From contig JAAFIM010000002.1 in the NCBI GenBank assembly GCA_013297745.1, positions 62,001 through 126,000 of the forward strand: a stretch of DNA of 64,000 bases. Direction: 5' to 3'. The DNA comes from Chitinophagales bacterium (GTDB lineage: Bacteria; Bacteroidota; Bacteroidia; Chitinophagales; Saprospiraceae). The notes below the pieces were generated by a model that saw nothing but the letters and a program-made list of their open reading frames with translations, ran no database searches and was not told the DNA's origin. Below, one piece after another: positions 43,899 through 53,042 of this stretch. The translations under genes and the position numbers were made by a program. Every line of letters starts with the position of its first letter. The first letter of the stretch is position 1.

Positions 43899-45104
43899 AT
43901 GTTCAATCAAAACTTGGTAATAAACGGAAAAAAATTAATCTTTATAGAACGGAAAGCTGATTTTATAACGGCTATGCAAGAATTAGCCAAAAGTAAAAGT
44001 TTCGCTATCGACACCGAATTTGACCGCAATCGCAGCCGTTATGGGTTTAATGTGTGCGTGATACAAATTGCTACCGAAAAAAACTGTTATATCATAGACC
44101 CATTGGCTGTAGCTCAAGGCGAGCGGATGAACACAGCGTTGAAACCACTTTGGGAGTTGATAGAATCGGATAAACATTTGAAAATTATTCACGCTTTGGG
44201 CGAAGATATACGCCTTTTTGCTAAATATAATTGCGTAGCGCGTTGTTTTTTTGATACCAAAATTGCCGCCGAAACCCTTTGTATAAAAGGCGGAGATTCG
44301 TTCAAAACATTACTTAAGGCTATTTTGGATAAAGAAGTGGATAAATCTTTACAAAAAACGAACTGGTTTGAACGCCCTTTGACTTGGGAACACTTGCTTT
44401 ATCTGGCTAACGATGTGGTTTATTTGCAACAAATCAAAGACGAGTTGGAAAAACAGTTGAAAACTGCCCAACGCGAGCATTGGTTTGCCGAAGAGATGGA
44501 ATTTGCGCTACAATTGGAAGCGCACATCAACCACGATGCAGAAATCCAAAGCCTCAAAAATAAACAAGAGTATAGAATGTTTAGCGAATTTCAACAGTTT
44601 ATGTTTGAAAAACTATGGCATTTGCGCGACCAAACCGCTCAAAAAGCGGATAAGCCACCTTTTTACATTTTTGGCAATGAACAATTATTCAAAATAGCAG
44701 AAAACGCGACTGATTTTATCCAAAACCCCATTTTTAAGGGATTTTATAAAACTTTTCAAGAGGAAGAAAAGCAACAAGTATTTTTAACCCAATTACAAAA
44801 TTGGCTCACAGAAGCCCAAACGCTTAATTTAGCTACTGTTTGGCAAAAGCCCAAATTTGACCCCAATAAACCCTTTGTGGATAGAACAAAAGCTAAAGAA
44901 ATTGCCTTGCGAACATTCAATCCTATAAAAGATTTTTTGCGGGAAAAATACGGCGAAGATACAGAGAAAAGATTATTGAGCAATCGCAAGATTGAAATAA
45001 TAGGCATAGAACAAAATTTAAACCTTTTGCCCCAATATATCGTCGCAGAGATAAAAGCCGCAGCTCAGGCTACCAATACAGATATTAGCAAATATCTAAA
45101 ATAA
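43899..45104 (+). CDS. rnd: Ribonuclease D
   Basis: 401 residues from ATG 43899 (MFNQNLVING); the frame is open to 43800, but that part is inside the first array element. DEDDy exonuclease motifs: Exo I FAIDTEFDR, Exo II KIIHALGEDIRLF, Exo III LLYLANDVVYL (Tyr and Asp). C-terminal HRDC-like helical part. Trims 3' ends of tRNA and other small RNAs. It begins 37 nt from the start of the divergent array and converges with the Ro-like gene, a context that suggests a role on the array RNAs, not proven. Confidence 0.9.
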   Translation: MFNQNLVINGKKLIFIERKADFITAMQELAKSKSFAIDTEFDRNRSRYGFNVCVIQIATEKNCYIIDPLAVAQGERMNTALKPLWELIESDKHLKIIHALGEDIRLFAKYNCVARCFFDTKIAAETLCIKGGDSFKTLLKAILDKEVDKSLQKTNWFERPLTWEHLLYLANDVVYLQQIKDELEKQLKTAQREHWFAEEMEFALQLEAHINHDAEIQSLKNKQEYRMFSEFQQFMFEKLWHLRDQTAQKADKPPFYIFGNEQLFKIAENATDFIQNPIFKGFYKTFQEEEKQQVFLTQLQNWLTEAQTLNLATVWQKPKFDPNKPFVDRTKAKEIALRTFNPIKDFLREKYGEDTEKRLLSNRKIEIIGIEQNLNLLPQYIVAEIKAAAQATNTDISKYLK

Positions 45105-45114
45105 GTTATAAAAA

Positions 45115-45257
45115 AAGAAAAAGACGCAAAGATTTTACAAAAAAAAGCGCTGGTGCTACAATATGATGATTATGCGGATGCATCAAATGCTGTAAGTCTT
45201 TTTTACAAAAAATGGTCAGAACGGTTGCTTTTAATTGGTCTTCAACGTCTTTTTCTT
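45115..45257 (-). ncRNA. Putative structured RNA with 12-bp closing stem and the array insert core
   Basis: Ends are perfectly complementary over 12 bp (plus-strand AAGAAAAAGACG at 45115 and CGTCTTTTTCTT at 45246). On the minus strand the interior has TTTTTTGTAAAAAAGACTT followed by ACAGCATTT, closest to the core of the 43504 element, and a second CTTTTTTTTGTAAAAT block. No T arm. It lies in the 178-nt gap between convergent RNase D and the Ro-like gene, on the Ro-like gene's strand and just after its stop. Position and paired ends recall Y RNAs next to Ro genes; a terminator-like structure is the modest alternative. Confidence 0.55.
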
Positions 45258-45282
45258 TCAAATTTCATCTACTTCAGCCCTA

Positions 45283-46896
45283 TTAGAGCTTGATTTGTTG
45301 CAAAACGTCTTGGTTCAACGCTTTGAGCATATTTTCGGCTGGGTTGAGTTGGCGAACTTCGCCCGTAACTTTATCAATCGTAGTGGTTTCACCGCCCACA
45401 ATCAAAGAAATTACGCTACCGTCAAAACCACCAATCATAGTTACGCCCGCATCGTCAATTTGGGAGGGGAAATCTTTGCCACGACCAGATACATACCACC
45501 AAATAACTTTCATTTCACCCAAACCCACTTTCTGCAATTTTGACATCGCTTCTTCGTAGTTGGTTTTGGCGTTGCCGCTAGCAGGGTTGAACTGCATATC
45601 GCTCACTACCAGCAAAGTAGTAGGAAAGTCTTTAACAGGCACATCAGGGCGAGTGGTGCGAATGCGCACAATTTCATCGATTACGGATTGGAAATTGGTA
45701 CTACCCCAACCACCGCAAGCAGCAGCTTGTTGGCACATATCCGTAAAACCACCTGACAATTGGATAACACGACTTTCGTTGCTGAACGCAATAACGTTTT
45801 TGTGGAAAGTGCCTTCGTTCAGGGTGGAAAAATATACCCCCAAAGAGATACAAATATCGTAAGGAGTTGTACCTTTGCTGTCCACTTTTTCCCAAGTCAT
45901 AGAACCCGAAGTGTCCAAAGCAGACCAAACATTCTCGCGGATGCCGCCAGTACCTTTTTTGGCCAATTCAATCAAACCATCAAACTGTTTGTTCAAGGTG
46001 TTGCGTTGTGCCAAAGATAATTTTGAACTTCCGTAGCTGTTGTTTGGGTAAATCGCTTTAAACAATTCGTACACATAACCCGTAAATTTCGCTACAGGTT
46101 GAGTATCCAACCAAGCCAAGTAACGTTTTTCTAAGTTGTGGCGTTCCAAAACCGTTTTGCCGTCTTTGCCTTTGCTGTTCACAATTTGGAAAAGGGCTTT
46201 ACCAGCAATGCGCGCAAAATCCAATTTATCCCACAGACCGTCTTGCATAAAACGTTGAAAAGCGTGCGCTTGTCCGTTGGCTTTAAACTGGCGGTATTGT
46301 TTGGCGTTCCAGCCCAAAAATTGGCACAAACCGTAAGCAAACTCATTCATAAGTTTGTGGCGGTCGTTATAGACTTGTTTCGCGCTGCGGATTTTGGGCA
46401 AAAACTTAGCGATAAGGTCGCGGTTGTATTCGTTGGCTATGCCCATTTGTACCAATTCGTACAGTTTGGTTTTATCCAATATAGGCAATAAATCTTCGTG
46501 CCACAAATCTTTCCAACAACCCACCACGGGGATTAACCACATATTTTTGTAAAAAGTCTCTGGCTGGTATTTGGCAACCCAAGAGATAGCTTTTCTAAAT
46601 TCATCGCGCGCACCCTGTCCGCGTTGTACGTTATCGGTTTCAAACAAACCTTTAATGCTGCGGGTAATAGTGCGGTTGTAAAATAAAATCTGCAAAGCCA
46701 CAAGGGGGGACTCGCCCCATATTTTGCCCATATCGGTGTACACTTCTTCCAACTTGCGGTCGCGGTAAGTAGCAGATTTAGCAAAATAATCCAACAAGCC
46801 TGCACCTGTTGTTCCGTGCGACAAAGCCCCATTTTCGGTGTAAACATTGTATTGCATAACCGCTTGCAGGAATGGATTTTTAGTTTGTTTTGTCAT
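45283..46896 (-). CDS. Ro60-like TROVE/vWA protein (DUF2828 type)
   Basis: 537 residues from ATG 46896 (MTKQTKNPFLQAV); an upstream in-frame extension to 46983 is unlikely. The N-terminal two thirds is a helical-repeat module (NVYTENGALSHGTTGAGLLDYF, then PLVALQILFYNRT) resembling DUF2828/TROVE ring domains that bind RNA. The C-terminal third is a vWA domain with MIDAS residues DTSGSM and VVSDMQF. Ro60 binds misfolded RNAs and Y RNAs, and bacterial Y RNAs mimic tRNA. The neighbours here are an array of tRNA-like RNAs, RNase D and a small structured RNA. Fold assignment fair, RNA partner inferred. Confidence 0.75.
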   Translation of the reverse strand: MTKQTKNPFLQAVMQYNVYTENGALSHGTTGAGLLDYFAKSATYRDRKLEEVYTDMGKIWGESPLVALQILFYNRTITRSIKGLFETDNVQRGQGARDEFRKAISWVAKYQPETFYKNMWLIPVVGCWKDLWHEDLLPILDKTKLYELVQMGIANEYNRDLIAKFLPKIRSAKQVYNDRHKLMNEFAYGLCQFLGWNAKQYRQFKANGQAHAFQRFMQDGLWDKLDFARIAGKALFQIVNSKGKDGKTVLERHNLEKRYLAWLDTQPVAKFTGYVYELFKAIYPNNSYGSSKLSLAQRNTLNKQFDGLIELAKKGTGGIRENVWSALDTSGSMTWEKVDSKGTTPYDICISLGVYFSTLNEGTFHKNVIAFSNESRVIQLSGGFTDMCQQAAACGGWGSTNFQSVIDEIVRIRTTRPDVPVKDFPTTLLVVSDMQFNPASGNAKTNYEEAMSKLQKVGLGEMKVIWWYVSGRGKDFPSQIDDAGVTMIGGFDGSVISLIVGGETTTIDKVTGEVRQLNPAENMLKALNQDVLQQIKL

Positions 46897-47094
46897 TTTA
46901 GATAAAAAACGATAAAGTGAAAAAATGGTTTTGAATTTATTCTGCTTTGTTATTCGTGGTTTAGTTGTGCAGAACGAGGGCATTAACTACCCTACCGCGC
47001 TTAAAGTTCCCAGCCTTATAAAAAAAACAATTATTTTTTTAAAATCGTTTATTAAAATAGGGTTACGAGAATGAGTTTTACAAAAAATTATAAA

Positions 47095-47510
47095 AACAAT
47101 ATATTTTTCGTTATAAAAATAAGCGAAAGCGTGAGGTTTTATACCCCACGCGTTGAAAAATCTTATTAGCGTTGGGTTTTACACCCAACGCAAGAATAAA
47201 ATTTTATAAAATGGAGATGTTTAGTAAATTTTGATGCGGATAAAATAACGCAACAATAACACAAAGCGCGCTCAATAGCGTGGGGTTTTACACCCCACGC
47301 GGCAATAAACGATAATAAATTTTAATAAAATATATTGTTTTTTTTATTTGATTTTGTGCGCAGGGTATAAAACTATTGAGCCTACCTAGCGTTTTTTTAT
47401 TAAATATCTTTAATATATATCTTATTAGTGTGTTGGGTGTAAAACCCAACACTAATAAGGTTTATTTTATCCAACGCACGGGGTATAAAACCCCGTGCTA
47501 TTGTAAAAAT
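47095..47510. repeat. Cluster of palindromic repeats
   Basis: Several degenerate palindromes of one family: GTGAGGTTTTATACCCCACGC, GCGTTGGGTTTTACACCCAACGC (split by spacers), GCGTGGGGTTTTACACC-CCACGC, GTTGGGTGTAAAACCCAAC, and GCACGGGGTATAAAACCCCG-TGC. The same family occurs within the MITE at 18397-18640. No coding potential. The whole 46897-47617 gap holds nothing else I can support except the promoter region of glpK. Confidence 0.75.
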
Positions 47511-47617
47511 CTAAACTCTTGTCCCCCTAATCTATATTTGGTATTTGAGCGTTGATATTTTTATAAAAATCCGCCCCTAATAACTATACACTAATAACTA
47601 ACCACTCTCCACTAACT

Positions 47618-49093
47618 ATGATTTTAGCATTAGACCAAGGCACAAGCAGCAGCCGCGCTATTATATTCAATAAAAACAAACAAATTGTAGCCTCTGCCCA
47701 ATTAGAATTTACCCAAATCTACCCGCAAACGGCTTGGGTTGAACACAATCCGCGCGAAATATGGAATAGCCAGCTCACAGTCGCCCAACAGGCTTTAAAA
47801 AATGCTAATTTAATCGCTGCTGATATTGCAGCAATAGGCATTACCAACCAAAGGGAAACTACTATCGTTTGGGATAAAACTACAGGTGAGGCTATTTACA
47901 ACGCTATAGTTTGGCAAGACCGCCGCACTGCTGATATTTGCGAGCGGTTGCGCGCTGAAGGTTGGGAAGAATATATTCGCGAAAACACGGGCTTAGTTTT
48001 AGATGCTTACTTTTCCGCTACCAAAATTAGCTGGATATTAGAAAATGTAACAGGTGCAAGGGCTAAAGCTGAAGCTGGCGAGTTGTGTTTTGGTACTGTT
48101 GATAGCTGGTTATTGTATAAATTGACCAATGGCGTGGTGCATAGCACGGATTATTCCAACGCTTCCCGCACAATGTTATTTAATATCAATACCCTCACTT
48201 GGGACGAAAAATTATTGAACGTGCTCAATATCCCCAAAAATATGCTCCCGTCTGTGCAAAATAACGCGCACAACTTCGGCCACACAGCCCCCGAACACTT
48301 GGGAGCGGCGGTAAAAATAGCGGGTATGGCAGGCGACCAACAAGCGGCTTTGTTCGGGCAGGGTTGTTATGAACGCGGACAAGCCAAAAACACTTACGGC
48401 ACGGGCTGTTTTATGCTAATGAATACGGATGAACTCAAACATTCCAAAAATGGTTTAATCAGCACTATAGCTTGGCGCATAGGGGACAAAACGACTTACG
48501 CGCTGGAGGGTTCTGTGTTTATAGCGGGGGCGGCTATACAATGGCTGCGCGACGGCTTACAGATTATCAACAACGCCGCACAATCGGCACAAATGGCGAG
48601 AAGTTTACCCGACAATGGCGGGGTTTATTTAGTTCCTGCTTTTGCGGGTTTGGCTGCGCCCTACTGGGATATGTACGCGCGGGGGGCTATATTCGGATTA
48701 ACGAGAGGCACAACCAGTGCGCATTTGGTAAGGGCTGCGTTAGAGTCGTTGGCTTATCAAACCAAAGATGTTTTAATGGCTATGGCTCAAGATGCTGATA
48801 CAGAACTCGCCTGCTTGAGAGCGGACGGGGGCGCATCTGCCAACGAATTTTTGATGCAATGGCAAGCAGATGTATTGCGCTGTACAGTAGAAGTGCCGCC
48901 TGTGGTAGAAACTACAGCGTTGGGGGCTGCTTACTTGGCTGGTTTGCAAGTGGGCTTTTGGAATTGGGACGAGTTGAAAGCAAATTTTAGCCATTTCCAA
49001 ACTTATCAACCCCAAAATAATTTAGACACGGTAGAAAAATGTTATCACTATTGGCAAAAAGCGGTAAAACGCAGCTTGCAATGGATAGATTAG
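47618..49093 (+). CDS. glpK: Glycerol kinase
   Basis: 491 residues, FGGY family. [17 protein letters not shown] (phosphate 1), [27 protein letters not shown], and [27 protein letters not shown] fit glycerol kinase closely. Phosphorylates glycerol to glycerol 3-phosphate. Usual length. No glpF or glpD nearby. Confidence 0.95.
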   Translation: MILALDQGTSSSRAIIFNKNKQIVASAQLEFTQIYPQTAWVEHNPREIWNSQLTVAQQALKNANLIAADIAAIGITNQRETTIVWDKTTGEAIYNAIVWQDRRTADICERLRAEGWEEYIRENTGLVLDAYFSATKISWILENVTGARAKAEAGELCFGTVDSWLLYKLTNGVVHSTDYSNASRTMLFNINTLTWDEKLLNVLNIPKNMLPSVQNNAHNFGHTAPEHLGAAVKIAGMAGDQQAALFGQGCYERGQAKNTYGTGCFMLMNTDELKHSKNGLISTIAWRIGDKTTYALEGSVFIAGAAIQWLRDGLQIINNAAQSAQMARSLPDNGGVYLVPAFAGLAAPYWDMYARGAIFGLTRGTTSAHLVRAALESLAYQTKDVLMAMAQDADTELACLRADGGASANEFLMQWQADVLRCTVEVPPVVETTALGAAYLAGLQVGFWNWDELKANFSHFQTYQPQNNLDTVEKCYHYWQKAVKRSLQWID

Positions 49094-49171
49094 TTGTTAG
49101 TGGTTAGTTATTAGTGGTTAGTTTTGCTTTTTCATACTAAAAATTTATAAACCACTACTTGTCTGCTTGCT

Positions 49172-49363
49172 GACAACGACTTATCTGTGTTAGACAACGA
49201 CTTATCTACGCGAGACAACGACTTATCCACGCGAGACAACGACTTATCTGTGTTAGACAACGACTTATCTACGCGAGACAACGACTTATCCACGCGAGAC
49301 AACGACTTATCCACGCGAGACAACGACTTATCCACGCGAGACAACGACTTATCCACGCGAGAC
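49172..49363. repeat. Minisatellite, 21-bp unit, nine copies
   Basis: Unit GACAACGACTTATCCACGCGA with variants TGTGTTA and TACGCGA at its end. The period of 21 keeps a frame open on the minus strand (RVDKSLS repeats), but there is no start context, so it is probably non-coding. Confidence 0.9.
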
Positions 49364-49405
49364 TAATTAGTATTTTTATTATTATTTTTTATAAAAATTT
49401 ATAAA

Positions 49406-49612
49406 CTGCTATATGTCAAGCCCCTCACTGCTATATGTCAAGCTCCTCACTGCTATATGTCAAACCCCTCACTACTATATGTCAAGCTCCTCACTGCTAT
49501 ATGTCAAACCCCTCACTACTATATGTCAAGCCCCTCACTGCTATATGTCAAGCCCCTCACTGCTATATGTCAAACCCCTCACTGCTATATGTCAAGCTCC
49601 TCACTGCTATAT
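49406..49612. repeat. Minisatellite, 22-bp unit, nine full copies and one partial
   Basis: Unit CTGCTATATGTCAAGCCCCT-CA with C/T and A/G variants (CTCCTCA, AACCCCTCA, CTACTATATG). The period of 22 rules out a repeat protein in one frame; the three overlapping open frames are artefacts. Confidence 0.9.
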
Positions 49613-49654
49613 ATTTTTATTAAATTGGTTGTTGTTGAGTACGATGCGGGTGTT

Positions 49655-49689
49655 TAAACCTTGAAGGTTTTTAAAACCTTCAAGGTTTA
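49655..49689. repeat. Perfect palindrome
   Basis: TAAACCTTGAAGGTTTT around the axis to AAAACCTTCAAGGTTTA. Could be a terminator-like or REP element upstream of the oxidoreductase gene. Confidence 0.7.
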
Positions 49690-49749
49690 GCCAATAAAAA
49701 ATTAAAATAGTAACAACAACAACCATTAACAACTAATCACTAACAACTA

Positions 49750-50775
49750 ATGAACAGCGATATAGGTTTTGCCGTAATTGGTTTGGGACATATTGGCAAA
49801 AGACACGTTGATATTATCCAAAAACAAACCAATGCGCGATTAATAGCCGTTTGCGATATAGACCAATCCCTACAAAGTGCGCATAATGTGCCTTTTTATA
49901 CAGATATAAACCAGCTATTGAACGCAGAAACGCAAGTAGATGTAGTTTGTATTTGTACCCCCAACGGCTTGCACGCTTTGCACAGCATAGCAGCCATACG
50001 CGCGGGCAAACACGTAGTTTGCGAAAAACCAATGGCTTTGAAACGCGCAGATTGCGAGGCGATTATTTATGAAGCCCTATTACATAGGCGGCAAGTGTTT
50101 TGTGTGATGCAAAACCGCTACTCTCCCCCCGCGCAATGGCTCAAAACGCTGATAGAACAAGAGCATTTGGGGCAGATTTATACGGTACAAATTAGATGTT
50201 TTTGGAATAGAGATGATAGATATTATTTGAACCAAAACAAATCTTGCGCTTGGAAAGGCAGTTTGGAGATGGACGGTGGGGTGTTATTCACCCAATTTTC
50301 GCATTTTGTGGATATGTTGTATTGGTTGTTTGGGGATATAGAGCAGATACAAGCCCAATTTTTCAACTTCAACCACCAACACAGCACGGAGTTTGAGGAC
50401 AGCGGCAACGTCAATTTTAGCTTCAGGCGCGGGGGGGCTGGTAGTTTGCAATTTTCTACAGCCGTATATGCCCAAAACTTGGAAAGTTCATTGACCATAA
50501 TAGCCCAAAACGGTTCGGTAAAAGTAGGCGGACAATATATGAACGAGGTAGAATATTGCCATATCAAAGACTATCAAATGCCCGTCTTGCCCCCATCCAA
50601 CCCGCCCAACGATTACGGCACTTACAAAGGTTCGGCAGCCAATCACGTTTACCTGATAGATAACGTGGTAAAGGTATTGCAAGGGCTCGCACCTATCACA
50701 ACCAACGCCATAGAGGGGATGAAAGTGGTAGAAATTATAGAAAACATTTACAAATCGGGCAATAGAAGTTTTTAG
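49750..50775 (+). CDS. Gfo/Idh/MocA-family oxidoreductase
   Basis: 341 residues. N-terminal Rossmann motif GFAVIGLGHIGKRHVDII, then the EKP motif (VVCEKPMAL), and a C-terminal GFO_IDH_MocA_C sheet with MDGGVLFTQFSHFVDMLYWLFG (catalytic Lys of EKP; D-x-G-x-H type replaced here by GGVLFTQFSHF). Resembles WlbA-type UDP-GlcNAcA 3-dehydrogenases of surface polysaccharide synthesis. A glycosyltransferase follows after 35 nt, in line with that role. Confidence 0.82.
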   Translation: MNSDIGFAVIGLGHIGKRHVDIIQKQTNARLIAVCDIDQSLQSAHNVPFYTDINQLLNAETQVDVVCICTPNGLHALHSIAAIRAGKHVVCEKPMALKRADCEAIIYEALLHRRQVFCVMQNRYSPPAQWLKTLIEQEHLGQIYTVQIRCFWNRDDRYYLNQNKSCAWKGSLEMDGGVLFTQFSHFVDMLYWLFGDIEQIQAQFFNFNHQHSTEFEDSGNVNFSFRRGGAGSLQFSTAVYAQNLESSLTIIAQNGSVKVGGQYMNEVEYCHIKDYQMPVLPPSNPPNDYGTYKGSAANHVYLIDNVVKVLQGLAPITTNAIEGMKVVEIIENIYKSGNRSF

Positions 50776-50810
50776 CGGTTATTATATCCAAAAAAAAATT
50801 TATAAAAATA

Positions 50811-51878
50811 ATGCAAAACCAAACCCCGCGTATAGCGGTAGTGATATTAAACTATAATGGAGTAGGCTATTTAAAACAATTTCTACCCTTTTTATACCAA
50901 ACTCAATACCCAAACTGGGATTTATACGTAGCCGACAATGCTTCTACTGATGCAAGTCGGCATTTTTTGGCTGAAGAAGGTTTTATAAATTATAGCGATA
51001 CGCAACCCACCACAAACAAAACGGGCAGGTATTTGATAACAATGGATGAAAATCGCGGTTATGCGGGCGGTTACAACGAAGCATTACTGACACGGAATAT
51101 ACCCGCCGATGTGTATGTGTTGTTAAATTCAGATGTAGAAGTTAGCCCCTATTGGTTGGAAAAGGCTATTGAAGCGTGGCAACAGCATCCTGATTGGGTA
51201 GCATTGCAGCCGAAAATTTTAGATTATAAACGCAGAAATTATTTTGAAGCCGCAGGCGCGGGCGGGGGACTATTGGACAAGTGGGTGTATCCGTTCTGTC
51301 GCGGGCGTATTTTTGCCGAATTGGAAGAAGACAAGGGGCAATACGACGACAACCGCAATATATTTTGGGCTACAGGCGCAGCTTTATTTATTAAAAAAGA
51401 GGCTTTCCACAATGCGAATGGCTTTGATGCCGATTATTTTGCGCATGTGGAGGAGATAGATTTATGCTGGAGATTGCAGTTGCAAGGGGGGAAAATTGGT
51501 TATTGTGGGCAATCCGTAGTGTGGCATATAGGCGGGGGAACTTTGACGGTAGAAAATCCGCGCAAAACGTACTTAAATTTTAGAAATAGCCTATTTACTT
51601 TATTAAAAAACACCACAGGAGCAAAAGTTTTTTGGTTGGTTTGGTTGCGGTTGGTATTGGACGGGGTAGCATCAGCTAAATTTTTGTTAGCGGGACAGTT
51701 TGCCAACATCTGGGCTATCATCCGCGCACATTGGAGTTTCTTTTGGCAAGTGCCTAAGTTCTTAAAAAAGCGAAAAATTATCCAACAAAACGCCAAAACT
51801 CAAGCCCGTTTATACCAAAAAAGTATCGTATATCAACATTTTGTCAAAAAGATAAAATTGTATAAAGACTTACCCTAA
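50811..51878 (+). CDS. Glycosyltransferase family 2
   Basis: 355 residues. RIAVVILNYNGVGYLKQFLPFL, YVADNASTDAS, and VLLNSDVEV (DxD-like) are the GT-A motifs; later GFDADYFAHVEEIDLCWRLQ is the acceptor-site ED-x-D-L-x-x-R motif. Resembles rhamnosyltransferases. Membrane-proximal hydrophobic part near residues 265-300. Next gene starts 2 nt after the stop. Confidence 0.88.
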   Translation: MQNQTPRIAVVILNYNGVGYLKQFLPFLYQTQYPNWDLYVADNASTDASRHFLAEEGFINYSDTQPTTNKTGRYLITMDENRGYAGGYNEALLTRNIPADVYVLLNSDVEVSPYWLEKAIEAWQQHPDWVALQPKILDYKRRNYFEAAGAGGGLLDKWVYPFCRGRIFAELEEDKGQYDDNRNIFWATGAALFIKKEAFHNANGFDADYFAHVEEIDLCWRLQLQGGKIGYCGQSVVWHIGGGTLTVENPRKTYLNFRNSLFTLLKNTTGAKVFWLVWLRLVLDGVASAKFLLAGQFANIWAIIRAHWSFFWQVPKFLKKRKIIQQNAKTQARLYQKSIVYQHFVKKIKLYKDLP

Positions 51879-51880
51879 AT

Positions 51881-52792
51881 ATGCAAGATGTCAAAGCATT
51901 TCGGGTCTATTATAACGAGTATTTGCACGCCAAACTGGTAGCTATGGAAAAGCGACGCAAGCGGTTGATGTTTGGGATTATATTCTTTGCGCTGGTATTG
52001 ATAGGCGCGACTGTGTTTATTATCAGCCTGAACGTAGCCGCTATGACCTTTTTTATGCTCATTCCTTTCTATATTTATATCAATATCGTGAGGGCGCGCG
52101 TGTACGACTTCAAGCACACGTTCAAACCTATGGTAGTGAATGATATTTTACAATTTATAGACCCAAGTTTGAACTATTTCAACAAGGAATTTATCCCTAA
52201 AGATACGTTTTTGCGCTCTGGTATATTCCCTATCAACCCCCAAATTTATAAGGGAGAAGATTATATTATGGGCAAAATTGGCGAGGTAGCGTTTGAGTTG
52301 TGCGAGTTGGAAATTTATCATCCTTCGGTATTAAAGGGAAAGTTAGTGGATTGGTTTAAGGGGATTTTTTTCCACGCCAATTTTAGAAATAACTTCACGG
52401 GTAGAATTGTGATTTTGCCCCGTACCGAATGGCAAACGTATCTAAACATTATCAAGGAATACACCAAATTTGGCGGCGGCGAGGTCAAAGGGCTATTAAA
52501 TGCGGATTTTCAGCGCGAGTTTGCCGTTTATGCGCAAAAAGATAGCCGTTATAAAGATGTATTGAGTAATAAACTGCTGCAAACGATTTTAGATTATAAA
52601 CTACGCCACCACAAAAAAATATACGTTTCTTTCAAAGATAGTCATTTTTATATCGCTATCAATGAACCTTATGAATTGTTGGAAGCGCATATTTTCTTTC
52701 CCAATTTGGATTTTGAACTGATTTGTATGTTTTATGAAGAATTATATCTATTTACGCGCTTGGTGGAAGATTTTGATATTAGAAAAACGTAA
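51881..52792 (+). CDS. DUF3137 membrane protein
   Basis: 303 residues. Two hydrophobic helices at about 27-47 and 50-68, then a soluble domain with IGEVAFELCELEIYH and a GIFFHANFRNNFTGRIVIL segment typical of DUF3137 (uncharacterised, broadly distributed). It directly follows the GT2 gene. Confidence 0.78.
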   Translation: MQDVKAFRVYYNEYLHAKLVAMEKRRKRLMFGIIFFALVLIGATVFIISLNVAAMTFFMLIPFYIYINIVRARVYDFKHTFKPMVVNDILQFIDPSLNYFNKEFIPKDTFLRSGIFPINPQIYKGEDYIMGKIGEVAFELCELEIYHPSVLKGKLVDWFKGIFFHANFRNNFTGRIVILPRTEWQTYLNIIKEYTKFGGGEVKGLLNADFQREFAVYAQKDSRYKDVLSNKLLQTILDYKLRHHKKIYVSFKDSHFYIAINEPYELLEAHIFFPNLDFELICMFYEELYLFTRLVEDFDIRKT

Positions 52793-52815
52793 TGCCGTTA
52801 ATTTTATTCGCTTAT

Positions 52816-52922
52816 TGTCCCCGCGTTGTAACGCGGGGCTATTTCTGTTAAACCCCGTTGGGGTTTCATTTTGCCAACCCCGAAGGGGTTGAACGGCAAT
52901 TGCCCCGTGTGAAACACGGGGA
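52816..52922. repeat. REP-like palindrome cluster
   Basis: Four GC-rich hairpins in a row in an AT-rich background: GTCCCCGCG-TTGTAA-CGCGGGG, ACCCCGTTGGGGT, AACCCCGAAGGGGTT and CCCCGTGTGAAACACGGGGAC. Confidence 0.8.
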
Positions 52923-52943
52923 CTTTTAAAATTCCAAATACAA

Positions 52944-52986
52944 AAAAAGGTCTCCTTTCTGCAATAGAAAAGAGACCTTTTTATTT
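52944..52986. terminator. Bidirectional intrinsic terminator
   Basis: AAAAAAGGTCTC..TTTCT/AGAAAA..GAGACCTTTTT hairpin with A and T tracts, between convergent genes 51881(+) and 53043(-). Confidence 0.85.
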
Positions 52987-53042
52987 TATAGCGATATTCA
53001 CACAACACATCCAAACCAAAACTAACCACTAAACACTAAGCA

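Noticed and set aside
45115-45257. GTGCTACAAT match to 16S rRNA on the plus strand
   Set aside because: The match is on the strand opposite to the core motif orientation and is only 10 nt, so it is probably chance.
49132-49356. RVDKSLS repeat protein on the minus strand
   Set aside because: Open only because the unit is 21 bp; it has no ribosome-binding site or conserved flank.
49172-49612. Tandem repeats as a CRISPR array
   Set aside because: Units of 21 and 22 bp are directly contiguous with no unique spacers and no cas genes nearby; these are minisatellites.
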